From Marinobacter sp. es.042 (GTDB lineage: Bacteria > Pseudomonadota > Gammaproteobacteria > Pseudomonadales > Oleiphilaceae), in assembly GCF_900188315.1 (NCBI RefSeq), contig NZ_LT897781.1, positions 496,001 to 560,000 on the forward strand: a stretch of DNA of 64,000 nt, written 5' to 3'. A program made the translations under genes and the position numbers. Shown piece by piece: positions 8,844-19,498 of this stretch. The notes beneath the pieces are model-generated. The model was not told where the DNA came from. It did no database searches and was given only the letters and a program-made list of their open reading frames with translations. Each line of letters opens with the position of its first letter. Position 1 is the first letter of the stretch.

Positions 8844-9512
8844 GTGCTTTCATCTCTCCCCCCTGTTCCCCCACCTATCCCAGCGGCCTCGTTTCAGGGC
8901 CAGGCTTCTCCGCGAGTCCAGGCCACGGGTCCAGTATCGGCAAAGCCGGAGGCGCCGACCGCCGGAGCCAGATCTACTGAGGCTGCAGGCAAAGCCGAAT
9001 CTGCGCGGGAAAATCCCGACTCCGGGCCCAGAAGCGGGGAAGCCGACAATCCTCAGGGACTCACAGACCAAGAGCTGAAACAACTGACCGAGCTGAAAGC
9101 GCGGGATCGTGAAGTTCGTGCCCACGAAGCCGCGCACCAGGCGGTTGGCGGCCAGTACGCCGGCGCCATGTCGTTCACCTACCAGCGGGGGCCGGACGGC
9201 GCCCAGTATGCGGTGGGAGGTGAAGTCTCCATTGACCTGTCCCCGGTGCAGGGTGATCCCCAGGCCACTATCGAGAAAATGCGAATTGTCCGGGCGGCGG
9301 CCATGGCCCCGGCGGAGCCGTCCGGCCAGGATCGAGCGGTGGCTGCCCAGGCGATGCAGATCATGCTCCAGGCCCAGTCGGAGCTGGCCGCCGAAACGGG
9401 CGCTTCGTCAAGAACCGCGAGCGATGCTTATCGTGAGGTCTCCGCCATGGGAGAGTCTGATCAGAACGGTGACGAAAACCGCGTTTCCTCTTTCCAACCG
9501 GTGTCTGCCTGA
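8844..9512 (+). CDS. Putative metalloprotease, SprA-related/CJM1_0395 family
   Basis: A 222-residue protein with a GTG start at 8844. The N-terminal ~75 residues are low-complexity, rich in Pro, Ala, Glu and Ser. The second half has the conserved KARDREVRAHEAAHQAVGG block (around residues 84-103), whose HEAAH is an HExxH zinc-protease signature, then GPDGAQYAVGGEVSIDLSPV and an alanine-rich helix. This combination identifies the SprA-related family, named after a Shewanella protein; enzymatic activity is inferred, not established. It follows the 81-residue gene by 22 bp and may share its transcript. Confidence 0.75.
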   Translation: MLSSLPPVPPPIPAASFQGQASPRVQATGPVSAKPEAPTAGARSTEAAGKAESARENPDSGPRSGEADNPQGLTDQELKQLTELKARDREVRAHEAAHQAVGGQYAGAMSFTYQRGPDGAQYAVGGEVSIDLSPVQGDPQATIEKMRIVRAAAMAPAEPSGQDRAVAAQAMQIMLQAQSELAAETGASSRTASDAYREVSAMGESDQNGDENRVSSFQPVSA

Positions 9513-9637
9513 CCGGTTAATTTTCAACATCCAGGTCCTTCCATGGATATCCGGCACTTAAGGTGCGATCCGGCTCCATGCGCTGCTGTGGCGCGTGATC
9601 CGGTGACAGATCGCAACACAAATTTTGCATCCGGCTA

Positions 9638-9667
9638 TTGACAATTCTGTGCCTCTAAACGTATGTT
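9638..9667 (+). promoter_or_regulatory. Possible sigma-70 promoter of acyl-CoA dehydrogenase gene
   Basis: TTGACA at 9638-9643 is followed after 18 bp by TATGTT at 9662-9667. The -10 is weak (four of six), but the perfect -35 and its overlap with the PsrA-like box make a regulated promoter plausible. Confidence 0.35.
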
Positions 9668-9682
9668 TCAAACAAGTGTTTA
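9665..9682. promoter_or_regulatory. PsrA-like operator
   Basis: CAAAC-AAGT-GTTTA at 9669-9682 matches the Pseudomonas PsrA consensus (G/C)AAAC-N2-4-GTTT(G/C) in nine of ten defined positions; an additional GTTT-C-AAAC palindrome at 9665-9673 overlaps it. PsrA represses beta-oxidation genes until long-chain fatty acids bind, so a site over the -10 region of an acyl-CoA dehydrogenase gene makes sense. The match was made by eye. Confidence 0.4.
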
Positions 9683-9781
9683 ATTAAGGCTGCAGCGCAG
9701 AGCGTTGCGGTGTCTGAGCAAACCCAAGGCCAGAAGCTGTCAAACCTGATTCAGCTGAGACCGAGAACCGAGGTGGATTCC

Positions 9782-11581
9782 ATGCCTGAGTACAAAGCGC
9801 CCCTGCGTGACATCAAATTCGTAATGAACGAGCTGCTGAACAGTGAGCAGCACTATGCCAACCTGGAAGGTGCCGAAGACGCTACTCCGGATATGGTGGA
9901 TGCCATTATCGCGGAAGGTGCCAAGTTCTGTGAGCAGGTTCTGTCTCCGTTGAACCAGGTAGGTGACAAAGAAGGCTGTACCTGGAGCGAAGACGGTGTG
10001 AAGACACCGACTGGCTTCAAGGAAGCCTATCAGCAATACGTCGAGGGCGGCTGGCCGTCCATGAACGCTGATCCCAACTATGGTGGGCAAGGGTTGCCGG
10101 GTTCCCTGGGCATTGTTATGAGCGAGATGGTTGGTACTGCCAACTGGTCTTTTGGCATGTACCCCGGCCTGAGCCACGGCGCAACCAACACCATTGAAGA
10201 ACATGGCACCGAAGAGCAGAAGCAGACTTACCTCACCAAGCTGATCAGCGGCGAGTGGACCGGCACGATGTGTCTGACCGAGCCGCACTGCGGTTCCGAT
10301 CTTGGCACCCTGCGCACCAAGGCGGAGCCGAATGCCGATGGCACATACGCTATCACTGGCACCAAGATCTTTATTTCTGCTGGTGAGCACGACATGGCCG
10401 AAAACATCGTCCATATCGTCCTGGCACGTCTGCCGGGTGCTCCGGAAGGCACCAAGGGCATCTCCCTGTTCATCGTGCCAAAGTGCCTGCCGAACGAAGA
10501 TGGCTCGGCCGGTGAGCGCAACGCCGTTTCCTGCGGTTCCATCGAGCACAAGATGGGTATCCACGGCAACGCCACTTGCGTGATGAACTTCGACGGTGCC
10601 AAGGGCTGGCTGATCGGGCCCGAGAACAAAGGCCTGAATTGCATGTTCACCTTCATGAACGTGGCCCGTATCGGTACTGCGATCCAGGGTCTGGGTGCCG
10701 CAGAGCTGGGCTTCCAGGGTTCACTTGCCTACGCCAAAGAGCGTCTGGCCATGCGTTCACTGAGCGGTCCGAAGAATCCGGAAGGTATTGCCGATCCGAT
10801 CATTGTTCACCCGGACGTTCGTCGGATGCTGCTGACACAGAAGGCGGTTGCCGAAGGCGCCCGTGCCCTGATTTACCTGACTGCGCAGCAGGCAGACGTT
10901 GTTCACAGCGGCAAGACCGAAGAAGAGCGCAAGGCGGCCGATGAGGCGCTGGGCTTCCTGACACCGATCGCCAAGGCGTTCCTTACCGAAATCGGTTACG
11001 AGGCAGCGAATCTGGGTATGCAGGTATTTGGTGGCCACGGCTTTATTGCCGAGTGGGGCATGGAGCAGAACGTGCGTGACGCCCGTATCGGCATGATCTA
11101 CGAAGGCACCACCGGTATTCAAGCGCTGGATCTGTTGGGCCGCAAGGTCCTGATGACCCAGGGCGAATCCCTTAAAGGATTCACCAAGCAAGTGCATCTG
11201 TTCTGCAAGGAAAACGCGGAAGACGAGCAGCTGAAGGAATTCATCGAGCCGCTGGCGGCGATGAACAAGGAATGGGGCGAGCTGACCACCAAAATTGGTA
11301 TGTCTGCCATGAAGAACCGTGAGGAAGTGGGCGCGGCCTCTGTAGACTACCTGATGTACTCCGGTTACGCAGTGTTTGCCTACCTGTGGGCCCGTATGGC
11401 CAAGGTTGCCCTGGACAAGATGGTTGAGGGTACTACCGAGGAAATGTTCTACAACGCCAAGATCCAGACTGCGCGCTTCTACTTCAAGCGTATGCTGCCC
11501 CGGGCCAAGGGCCACGCAGAAAGCATGCTGGCTGGCGCTGACAGCCTGATGGACATGCCGGAGGAAGCCTTCGCCATCTAA
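9782..11581 (+). CDS. FadE-type acyl-CoA dehydrogenase, first paralogue
   Basis: A 599-residue acyl-CoA dehydrogenase of the large type with an extra C-terminal domain. The order is N-terminal helical domain, the flavin segment TGTMCLTEPHCGSDLG, GTKIFISAGEHDM, and the C-terminal FGGHGFIAEWGMEQNVRDARIGMIYEGTTG region, whose glutamate is the expected catalytic base. It introduces the trans-2 double bond in beta-oxidation. I chose ATG 9782 (GAGGTGG five bases upstream, MPEYKAPLRDIKF matches the start of the downstream paralogue) over GTG 9710. Followed by an intrinsic terminator at 11616. Substrate chain length cannot be read from the sequence. Confidence 0.92.
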   Translation: MPEYKAPLRDIKFVMNELLNSEQHYANLEGAEDATPDMVDAIIAEGAKFCEQVLSPLNQVGDKEGCTWSEDGVKTPTGFKEAYQQYVEGGWPSMNADPNYGGQGLPGSLGIVMSEMVGTANWSFGMYPGLSHGATNTIEEHGTEEQKQTYLTKLISGEWTGTMCLTEPHCGSDLGTLRTKAEPNADGTYAITGTKIFISAGEHDMAENIVHIVLARLPGAPEGTKGISLFIVPKCLPNEDGSAGERNAVSCGSIEHKMGIHGNATCVMNFDGAKGWLIGPENKGLNCMFTFMNVARIGTAIQGLGAAELGFQGSLAYAKERLAMRSLSGPKNPEGIADPIIVHPDVRRMLLTQKAVAEGARALIYLTAQQADVVHSGKTEEERKAADEALGFLTPIAKAFLTEIGYEAANLGMQVFGGHGFIAEWGMEQNVRDARIGMIYEGTTGIQALDLLGRKVLMTQGESLKGFTKQVHLFCKENAEDEQLKEFIEPLAAMNKEWGELTTKIGMSAMKNREEVGAASVDYLMYSGYAVFAYLWARMAKVALDKMVEGTTEEMFYNAKIQTARFYFKRMLPRAKGHAESMLAGADSLMDMPEEAFAI

Positions 11582-11615
11582 GGCGCGGGCACCGAAGGAC
11601 GGTTCCAGAGGACAG

Positions 11616-11647
11616 AAAGCCCGCGCTCCCCGGAGGCGGGCTTTTTT
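11616..11647 (+). terminator. Rho-independent terminator
   Basis: GCCCGC (11619-11624) pairs with GCGGGC (11636-11641), with an inner CTCC/GGAG stem and a run of six T directly after. It closes the first acyl-CoA dehydrogenase unit. Confidence 0.85.
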
Positions 11648-11792
11648 CATGAGTTGCGGTCCGCTTTTAGGGTAGAATAGGCGCCCATAAAAATAATCTT
11701 CAGCGGACACATAGCCCGAGCAGGTGTGACTGGCCCAGACTGAGGCCCTATTGCCACCTGAACAGACTGACAGAATTTTTGGAGAGTTTTAG

Positions 11793-13583
11793 ATGGCTGA
11801 TTATCAGGCACCCCTACGTGACATGCGCTTTGTTCTGAATGAGGTTTTCGATGCCCCCGCACTGTGGGCCTCACTGCCCAAGGTTGCCGAGCATGTGGAC
11901 CCGGAAACGGCGGACGCCATTCTTGAAGAAGCCGGCAAGATCAGCAGTGGTGTACTTGCGCCCCTGAATCGCGAAGGTGATGAGCAGGGCTGCAAATGGA
12001 ACGACGGTGAGGTGACGTCTCCGGAGGGCTTCAAGGAAGCGTACCAGACCATCGTTGAAGGCGGCTGGAACGGTCTTGGCGGCAACCCGGACTTTGGCGG
12101 CATGGGCATGCCCAAGACCCTCGTCGCGCAGTTCGAGGAGATGATGCAGGGCGCCAACATGGCATTCGGGTTGGCCCCCATGCTTACGGCCGGCGCCTGC
12201 CTCGCGCTGGACGCCCACGGCAGTGATGAGCTGAAAGAAAAGTACCTGCCTAACATGTATTCCGGTGTCTGGTCCGGCGCCATGGATCTGACCGAGCCCC
12301 ACGCCGGCACAGACCTCGGGATCATTCGCACCAAGGCGGAACCGAATGATGACGGCTCCTTCAACGTTACAGGTACCAAGATCTTTATCACCTGGGGCGA
12401 GCATGACATGGCGGAGAACATCATCCACCTGGTGCTGGCCAAACTGCCGGATGCGCCGAAAGGTCCCAAGGGCATTTCCATGTTCCTGGTACCCAAGTTC
12501 CTCGTGAATGACGATGGTTCCCTTGGCGAGCGCAACAGCTTCAGCTGTGGTTCCCTTGAGAAGAAAATGGGCATCAAGGGTTCTGCGACCTGCGTAATGA
12601 ACTTCGATGGCGCCAAAGGCTGGCTGGTCGGCGAAGAAAACAAGGGTCTGGCGGCGATGTTCACCATGATGAACTACGAACGCCTGGGCGTTGGTATCCA
12701 GGGCATCGGCGCTGCCGAAGCCTCTCTGCAGAGCGCTCGGGAATACGCCCTTGATCGTATCCAGAGCCGTGCACCGACCGGTGCTCAGGAGCCTGAGAAG
12801 GCGGCAGATCCAATCCTCGTGCACCCGGATGTCCGGCGCATGCTGCTCACGATGAAAGGTTATGTGGAGGGCGGTCGTACTTTCTCAACCTACGTAGCCC
12901 AGTGGCTCGATATCGCCAAGTTCGCCGAGGATGATGAGCGTCGCAAACACGCCGAAGGTATGGTGGCGTTGCTGACACCGGTGGCCAAGGCATTTCTCAC
13001 GGATCGCGGCCTCGATACCTGCATCATGGGTCAGCAGGTCTTTGGTGGTCATGGTTTCATCCGCGAGTGGGGTCAGGAGCAACTGGTTCGTGACTGCCGC
13101 ATTACCCAGATCTACGAAGGAACCAATGGTATCCAGGCACTGGATCTGATGGGTCGGAAAGTGGTCGGCACCCAGGGCAAGCTTTACGAGCTGTTTGCCC
13201 AGGACGTCGCAAACTTCCTGGAGGAGAACAGTGGTAACGAACATCTGCGCCCGTTCCTTGAGCCGCTTGCTGCAGCGGTCGAGCGTCTCGACGATGTGAC
13301 CGAGCATGTAATCAGGCAGGCTGGCGATAACCCTAATGCCATTGGCGCAGCGTCTGTGGACTACCTCGATCTGTTCGGCCTGACCGCCCTGGGCTATATG
13401 TGGGCGAGGATCGTCAAAGCGGCTGCGCCCCAGGCGGATTCAGATACCTCCGGATTCTACAGCGGTAAACTGAAAACAGCGCGCTTCTACTTTGACCGCC
13501 TGCTGCCCAAGACCGTTTCACTGGCTGAAGGTATTCGCAGCGGTAGCGACTCCATGATGGCGCTGACGGCTGAAGAGTTCTGA
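11793..13583 (+). CDS. FadE-type acyl-CoA dehydrogenase, second paralogue
   Basis: A 596-residue protein collinear with the upstream enzyme throughout (MADYQAPLRDMRFVLNEV versus MPEYKAPLRDIKFVMNEL), with the same flavin segment (AMDLTEPHAGTDLG), GTKIFITWGEHDMAENI and the FGGHGFIREWGQEQLVRDCRITQIYEGTNG active-site block. It is probably the product of an old tandem duplication with specialisation for another chain length. ATG 11793 follows GGAG at a good distance. A TAGAAT -10-like box lies at 11672-11677. The unit ends in its own strong terminator at 13606, so both paralogues are separate transcription units. Confidence 0.92.
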   Translation: MADYQAPLRDMRFVLNEVFDAPALWASLPKVAEHVDPETADAILEEAGKISSGVLAPLNREGDEQGCKWNDGEVTSPEGFKEAYQTIVEGGWNGLGGNPDFGGMGMPKTLVAQFEEMMQGANMAFGLAPMLTAGACLALDAHGSDELKEKYLPNMYSGVWSGAMDLTEPHAGTDLGIIRTKAEPNDDGSFNVTGTKIFITWGEHDMAENIIHLVLAKLPDAPKGPKGISMFLVPKFLVNDDGSLGERNSFSCGSLEKKMGIKGSATCVMNFDGAKGWLVGEENKGLAAMFTMMNYERLGVGIQGIGAAEASLQSAREYALDRIQSRAPTGAQEPEKAADPILVHPDVRRMLLTMKGYVEGGRTFSTYVAQWLDIAKFAEDDERRKHAEGMVALLTPVAKAFLTDRGLDTCIMGQQVFGGHGFIREWGQEQLVRDCRITQIYEGTNGIQALDLMGRKVVGTQGKLYELFAQDVANFLEENSGNEHLRPFLEPLAAAVERLDDVTEHVIRQAGDNPNAIGAASVDYLDLFGLTALGYMWARIVKAAAPQADSDTSGFYSGKLKTARFYFDRLLPKTVSLAEGIRSGSDSMMALTAEEF

Positions 13584-13605
13584 TTAGCCAGCAAGACGCA
13601 GGCAC

Positions 13606-13636
13606 AAAAAACAGGCCCTCGGGCCTGTTTTTTTTT
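13606..13636 (+). terminator. Rho-independent terminator, possibly bidirectional
   Basis: ACAGGCCC-TC-GGGCCTGT is a perfect stem flanked by A5 on the left and T9 on the right. It ends the second acyl-CoA dehydrogenase gene and, read on the minus strand, could also stop transcription of the convergent endonuclease gene. Confidence 0.9.
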
Positions 13637-13672
13637 ATGGTTTATTGTTGGTCAGCATGGTTTCCCGGACCC

Positions 13673-14308
13673 TCAAAGTCGCTCCATTCTCTCCGGATTG
13701 GTAATAAAGGGATTGGCATTACCCTGGATTTCGACAATGCGCCCATGACGGGTCAGCTCGCCATCATCCGGCGGATCCAGCCTGTTCCAGCCCTTGAACA
13801 CCGCTGCGGAGCCAAGCCAGGGTAAATCATAGGTGTCCACCATGTAGGCCACCGTGCGCGCCACATCTCCCTTGACCCGCCCCGGGGGCTCAAAGAACTG
13901 GGCGCTCTGGCGAATGCCGCATTCGTCTTCGCTTACTGACGAGCCCAGGTCCTCGTAACGAGCGTTTCGCCGGCCCATCTCCGTCCGGCTGCGCACCGGT
14001 ACCATGTTGTGCATGTCGGACGCGATCTGACGGTATCGGTTATCCTGTTCGCATTGACGCGAGGTGCCACAGTCGAGTGCGCTGCGGACATCGGCCAGTG
14101 GATAGACATAACCGTCCGTCAGAACGAATCCTTTGCTTGTAAAGGCGATGTTGCAGAAGAAGGAATTGCCGCCACTGGCGTAAAGGTCACCCCAGAAATG
14201 ATCGGAAACAACGGTTTTGGGATCACTGAAGCGGGTATTCTGGCCAATCACGAGGGTAGTGGTGAGCAATAGGCCAAGTGCTGTGGGTATCAGTAAGAAT
14301 GGTTTCAT
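13673..14308 (-). CDS. Secreted endonuclease I
   Basis: A 211-residue precursor from ATG 14308 with a signal peptide (MKPFLLIPTALGLLLTTTLVIGQ). The mature part shows the Endonuclease_1 family pattern: YPLADVRSALDCG, GRRNARYEDL, KGDVARTVAYMVDTYDLPW, and the C-terminal WNRLDPPDDGELTRHGRI followed by QGNANPFI. Cysteines are spaced for disulfide bonds. Family members (E. coli EndA, Vibrio Dns) are periplasmic or extracellular DNases that cut duplex DNA non-specifically; in marine bacteria they serve in DNA scavenging. An upstream in-frame start at 14341 exists but would put charged residues before the signal. Confidence 0.85.
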   Translation of the reverse strand: MKPFLLIPTALGLLLTTTLVIGQNTRFSDPKTVVSDHFWGDLYASGGNSFFCNIAFTSKGFVLTDGYVYPLADVRSALDCGTSRQCEQDNRYRQIASDMHNMVPVRSRTEMGRRNARYEDLGSSVSEDECGIRQSAQFFEPPGRVKGDVARTVAYMVDTYDLPWLGSAAVFKGWNRLDPPDDGELTRHGRIVEIQGNANPFITNPERMERL

Positions 14309-14430
14309 ACGCCTTTTATACCTCGCAGTGTGTTCAAGCACCCTGTCAATTCGGGCCTCACTGGTCAGGATCTGATCAAGCGGGTCAAAACTATGACGCT
14401 TTGTTCACGGATACTGTGAAGTATGGCACA

Positions 14431-14453
14431 GAGGCTCCAAATCACGGAGCCTC
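14431..14453. other. Intergenic hairpin of unknown role
   Basis: GAGGCTCC-AAATCAC-GGAGCCTC forms an 8-bp perfect stem between the coiled-coil gene and the endonuclease gene. There is no T-tract on either side, so it is not a classic terminator; it may protect the 3' end of the coiled-coil gene transcript. Confidence 0.4.
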
Positions 14454-14495
14454 CAGGCTAGAAATTTGTGGCGTAATGTTAACGGGTTAACGGTA

Positions 14496-14759
14496 TTACT
14501 TCAGTTTGTTGCGAATGTTCTGGTAACCGGTTTTCAGGTCTTCGCCAAGTTTTGATGCGGTCTGACGAGCTTCCTGGGACGCGTTGTCGGCATCGTGTAG
14601 AACTTCATCGATCTTGCTTCTGAAACGATCCCAATCCTGCTCGAGATCCTCCCATTCGTCTTTAACGTCTTCACGGGCCAGATGCATCTGGACGCGCGCC
14701 TCATCCCGGTATTGCTTTACTTTCTCCGACAGCTTCTTGAGTTCTTCTTGAAGACTCAT
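14496..14759 (-). CDS. Small coiled-coil protein of unknown function
   Basis: An 87-residue, highly charged, all-helical protein from ATG 14759, which has a strong AAGGAGGTG seven bases upstream (the in-frame GTG at 14768 lies inside that site and is rejected). Heptad-like patterns run through LQEELKKLSEKVKQYRDEA and EDVKDEWEDLEQDWDRFRSKIDEVL; no membrane segment and no cysteine. I recognise no named family; the composition is like stress-induced helical proteins. The very good ribosome binding site suggests abundant translation. It stands alone between holA and the endonuclease gene. Confidence 0.75.
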   Translation of the reverse strand: MSLQEELKKLSEKVKQYRDEARVQMHLAREDVKDEWEDLEQDWDRFRSKIDEVLHDADNASQEARQTASKLGEDLKTGYQNIRNKLK

Positions 14760-14870
14760 ATCAAGCACCTCCTTGGATTGTTGGAGTGCCTACAATGCGC
14801 CCGATCGTAAAAAACTGTCAAGGGGCTGGCAGGGCTAACAGGGCACAACGACGGCTGAGTTTGATTCAGA

Positions 14871-15878
14871 TCAGGAACGGCCGGCGAGCAGGGCAGACAT
14901 ATCCCGCAAATAGTGCCAGGGGGAGAGGGAATCGAAGCCTTTCGCCGCGCGGTCGATCTGGCTGCACAGGGTGATGGCCTCATTCAGTTGGTTCCGGTTC
15001 AGCCGGCGAGCGGCCTGTTCCATTGCTCGGGCACGTTGCGGCTGGAATACGCCCCGTTTTTTCAGGAATGCGGCAGGATTTTCCGACTGGCCGGCTGCAG
15101 ACTTCAATTCGAGAAGCAGGTTCAGATCACGGCTGAGAACCGACAGCAAACCGAGTGGGTTTTCTCCCTCTTGCTGAAGCACAGTGATCATCTTACCGGC
15201 GTGGGGCGCCCGGCCACTGATCAGCTCGGTCACGAGTTCAAAGCCATTGAATCGGGAACTGTCCTGGACCGCCTGTTCAACGGTTTCCTCATCAATGGTA
15301 TTGCCGTTTGCGAGCAGTGACAGCCTGTCGAGCTCCTGGCTGGCGGCGAGCAGATTGCCCTCAAGGCGTTCGCTCATGATGGCCAGGGCCCCCCGGGTCA
15401 GGCTGAGGCCGCGGTTGCTGGCCCTCTGCTGTAGCCAACCCTGGAACTTGTCGGCATCGACGGGCCACACCGGTACGTGCACGCCCTTTCCCTGAAGCTC
15501 CTTGTACCATTTGCGGCGGGTTTCCGCCGCGTCCAGACGGGCACTGATGAGCACGAGGATGATATCATCGGGAGGGTCGGCCAGGACTCGTTCCAGTACG
15601 GCGCGGCCGTCGCCCAGCTTGCCGGTTGGCAAGTGAATCTCGATGCGCCGTTTTTCCGCAAACAGGGACATGGCACTGAATTCCTCGCCAACGGCGTTCC
15701 AGTCCAGTTGGTGGTCAGCGTGAAAGGTCAGGCGGTCATGAAAACCGGCGTCTTTTGCGGCCTTGCGAACCTGATCACAACATTCCTGAACCAGAAGAGG
15801 TTCGTCCCCGGATATGAGATAGACGGGCGAAAGGCCCTTTTTCAGCAGCTGGGATAACTGGCCCGGATTGGTCTTCAT
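14871..15878 (-). CDS. holA: DNA polymerase III subunit delta
   Basis: A 335-residue clamp-loader delta subunit (E. coli HolA 343). The N-terminus KTNPGQLSQLLKKGLSPVYLISGDEPLLVQE is typical, followed by the AAA+-like domains without a functional Walker A, as expected for delta, and the C-terminal collar helices (LNRNQLNEAITLCSQIDRAAKG). It binds and opens the beta sliding clamp. Its ATG lies in a four-base overlap with the lptE stop; the unit leuS-lptE-holA is a common gammaproteobacterial arrangement. Confidence 0.93.
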   Translation of the reverse strand: MKTNPGQLSQLLKKGLSPVYLISGDEPLLVQECCDQVRKAAKDAGFHDRLTFHADHQLDWNAVGEEFSAMSLFAEKRRIEIHLPTGKLGDGRAVLERVLADPPDDIILVLISARLDAAETRRKWYKELQGKGVHVPVWPVDADKFQGWLQQRASNRGLSLTRGALAIMSERLEGNLLAASQELDRLSLLANGNTIDEETVEQAVQDSSRFNGFELVTELISGRAPHAGKMITVLQQEGENPLGLLSVLSRDLNLLLELKSAAGQSENPAAFLKKRGVFQPQRARAMEQAARRLNRNQLNEAITLCSQIDRAAKGFDSLSPWHYLRDMSALLAGRS

Positions 15879-16462
15879 GGCTGGCCTGTGGCTGGGGCGT
15901 CGGCTTCCTGTTCACGCTGGTAATCTGCCCGGATGGCGTCGATTCGCTGCGGGGTCAATGGTGCCAGCCGGAATATCACCTGCTGCGCAAGACGATCGTC
16001 CATTTGCTGGCGGAGGGTCTCTTCTTCCCGCTGTCTTGCCAGCACGTTGGTTTCGTCGTAGCGGTAACTCTCGCTGGTGGTCAGGCGTGTCGTGCCCACT
16101 ATGGGAACCCGATCAGCGCTGATTACTTCAAGATCGACAGAGTGACGCAGCGTGTATTCCGCGGCTGCGGCCTGGGCGGTAATGGCACTTGCGCGACGGT
16201 CACGCTCGAAATTCTTCAGCCGCAGAATGTAGTCGGCCTCTGCCACTGGCGCCACCCGGATATTGCCCAGGTTCAATTGTTCACGCAAGGAACGGCACAG
16301 CGTGTCGGGCACCTGTGAGGAGCAATCCACGGCAAGAGGCTCGAGGGCAGAAGAAACCGGTGGCGCACCCCGCAACTGGAATCCGCAACCACCAAGCAGC
16401 GCCGCCATTACAGCGGTCAGCATAAGGCGTGCTGACGATTTCAGAGCGGAGTGCCGGTACAT
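15875..16462 (-). CDS. lptE: LPS-assembly lipoprotein LptE
   Basis: A 195-residue lipoprotein precursor with a signal peptide ending in the lipobox LLGGC (Cys26) and continuing GFQLRGAPPVSSALEPLAV, the LptE signature. The C-terminal helical tail is rich in Gln, Arg and Asp. LptE plugs the LptD barrel in the outer membrane and is required for LPS delivery to the cell surface, the same pathway as lptA, lptB and lptC at 52.1-54.0 kb. One base separates it from leuS, and it overlaps holA by four bases. Confidence 0.93.
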   Translation of the reverse strand: MYRHSALKSSARLMLTAVMAALLGGCGFQLRGAPPVSSALEPLAVDCSSQVPDTLCRSLREQLNLGNIRVAPVAEADYILRLKNFERDRRASAITAQAAAAEYTLRHSVDLEVISADRVPIVGTTRLTTSESYRYDETNVLARQREEETLRQQMDDRLAQQVIFRLAPLTPQRIDAIRADYQREQEADAPATGQP

Positions 16463-16463
16463 A

Positions 16464-19103
<2,640 letters not shown>

Positions 19104-19195
19104 TCACGTCCGGAGCGGGCCGGACATTCTAACGCACACTAGCCTTTACAGGTAGTCTGCCAATTTTCTGTTCTTGTGCCAGACTTGCTGATATG

Positions 19196-19310
19196 GGGGT
19201 AGCGCTGGCGGCGATGACTCCCCGGGACACGCCGTGAATACGTCCGTGTAGGCTTGATCGCAGCATCCATGCTGCTCACAGTCCCGGGGAGTCATCGCCG
19301 CCAGCGCCCC
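19196..19310 (+). repeat. Type A stem-loop element, copy 2
   Basis: Arms 19202-19228 and 19281-19307 are a perfect 27-bp inverted repeat, extended outward by GGGG/CCCC across a 2-nt bulge. Forward orientation; hairpin 1 is divergent (TACG-TC-CGTGTA, followed by GCTTG) and hairpin 2 is GCAGCAT-CC-ATGCTGC (19263-19276 region), which differs from other copies but keeps pairing. Confidence 0.88.
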
Positions 19311-19358
19311 AGGCATAAGCAGTGGAGTCGGCAGGTGTTTTCCCAAGGTTTGGGAGAC

Positions 19359-19461
19359 GGGCTTCGACCTCTCTTTCCGGGACTGTCTGCAGCATGGATG
19401 CTGCAGTCAAGCGTACAGGGATGTATTCACAGCGTGTCCCGGAAAGAGAGGGCGTAGTCCG
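19359..19461 (-). repeat. Type A stem-loop element, copy 3 (reverse orientation)
   Basis: Arms 19368-19383 and 19436-19451 pair perfectly over 16 bp (CCTCTCTTTCCGGGAC and its complement) and continue imperfectly outward. Hairpin 2 (GCAGCAT-GG-ATGCTGC) comes first, then CAAGC and hairpin 1, so it is inverted relative to copy 2, 58 bp away. Confidence 0.85.
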
Positions 19462-19498
19462 GCTCTTGCACCCAGATTTGCGGTATCAAGGAGTCAAC

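Noticed and set aside
19196..19461. tRNA gene or T-box leader upstream of leuS
   Set aside because: Although the element can be drawn as a cloverleaf-like fold, there are no tRNA A/B-box consensus bases, anticodon arm or CCA, and T-boxes are not expected in this group.
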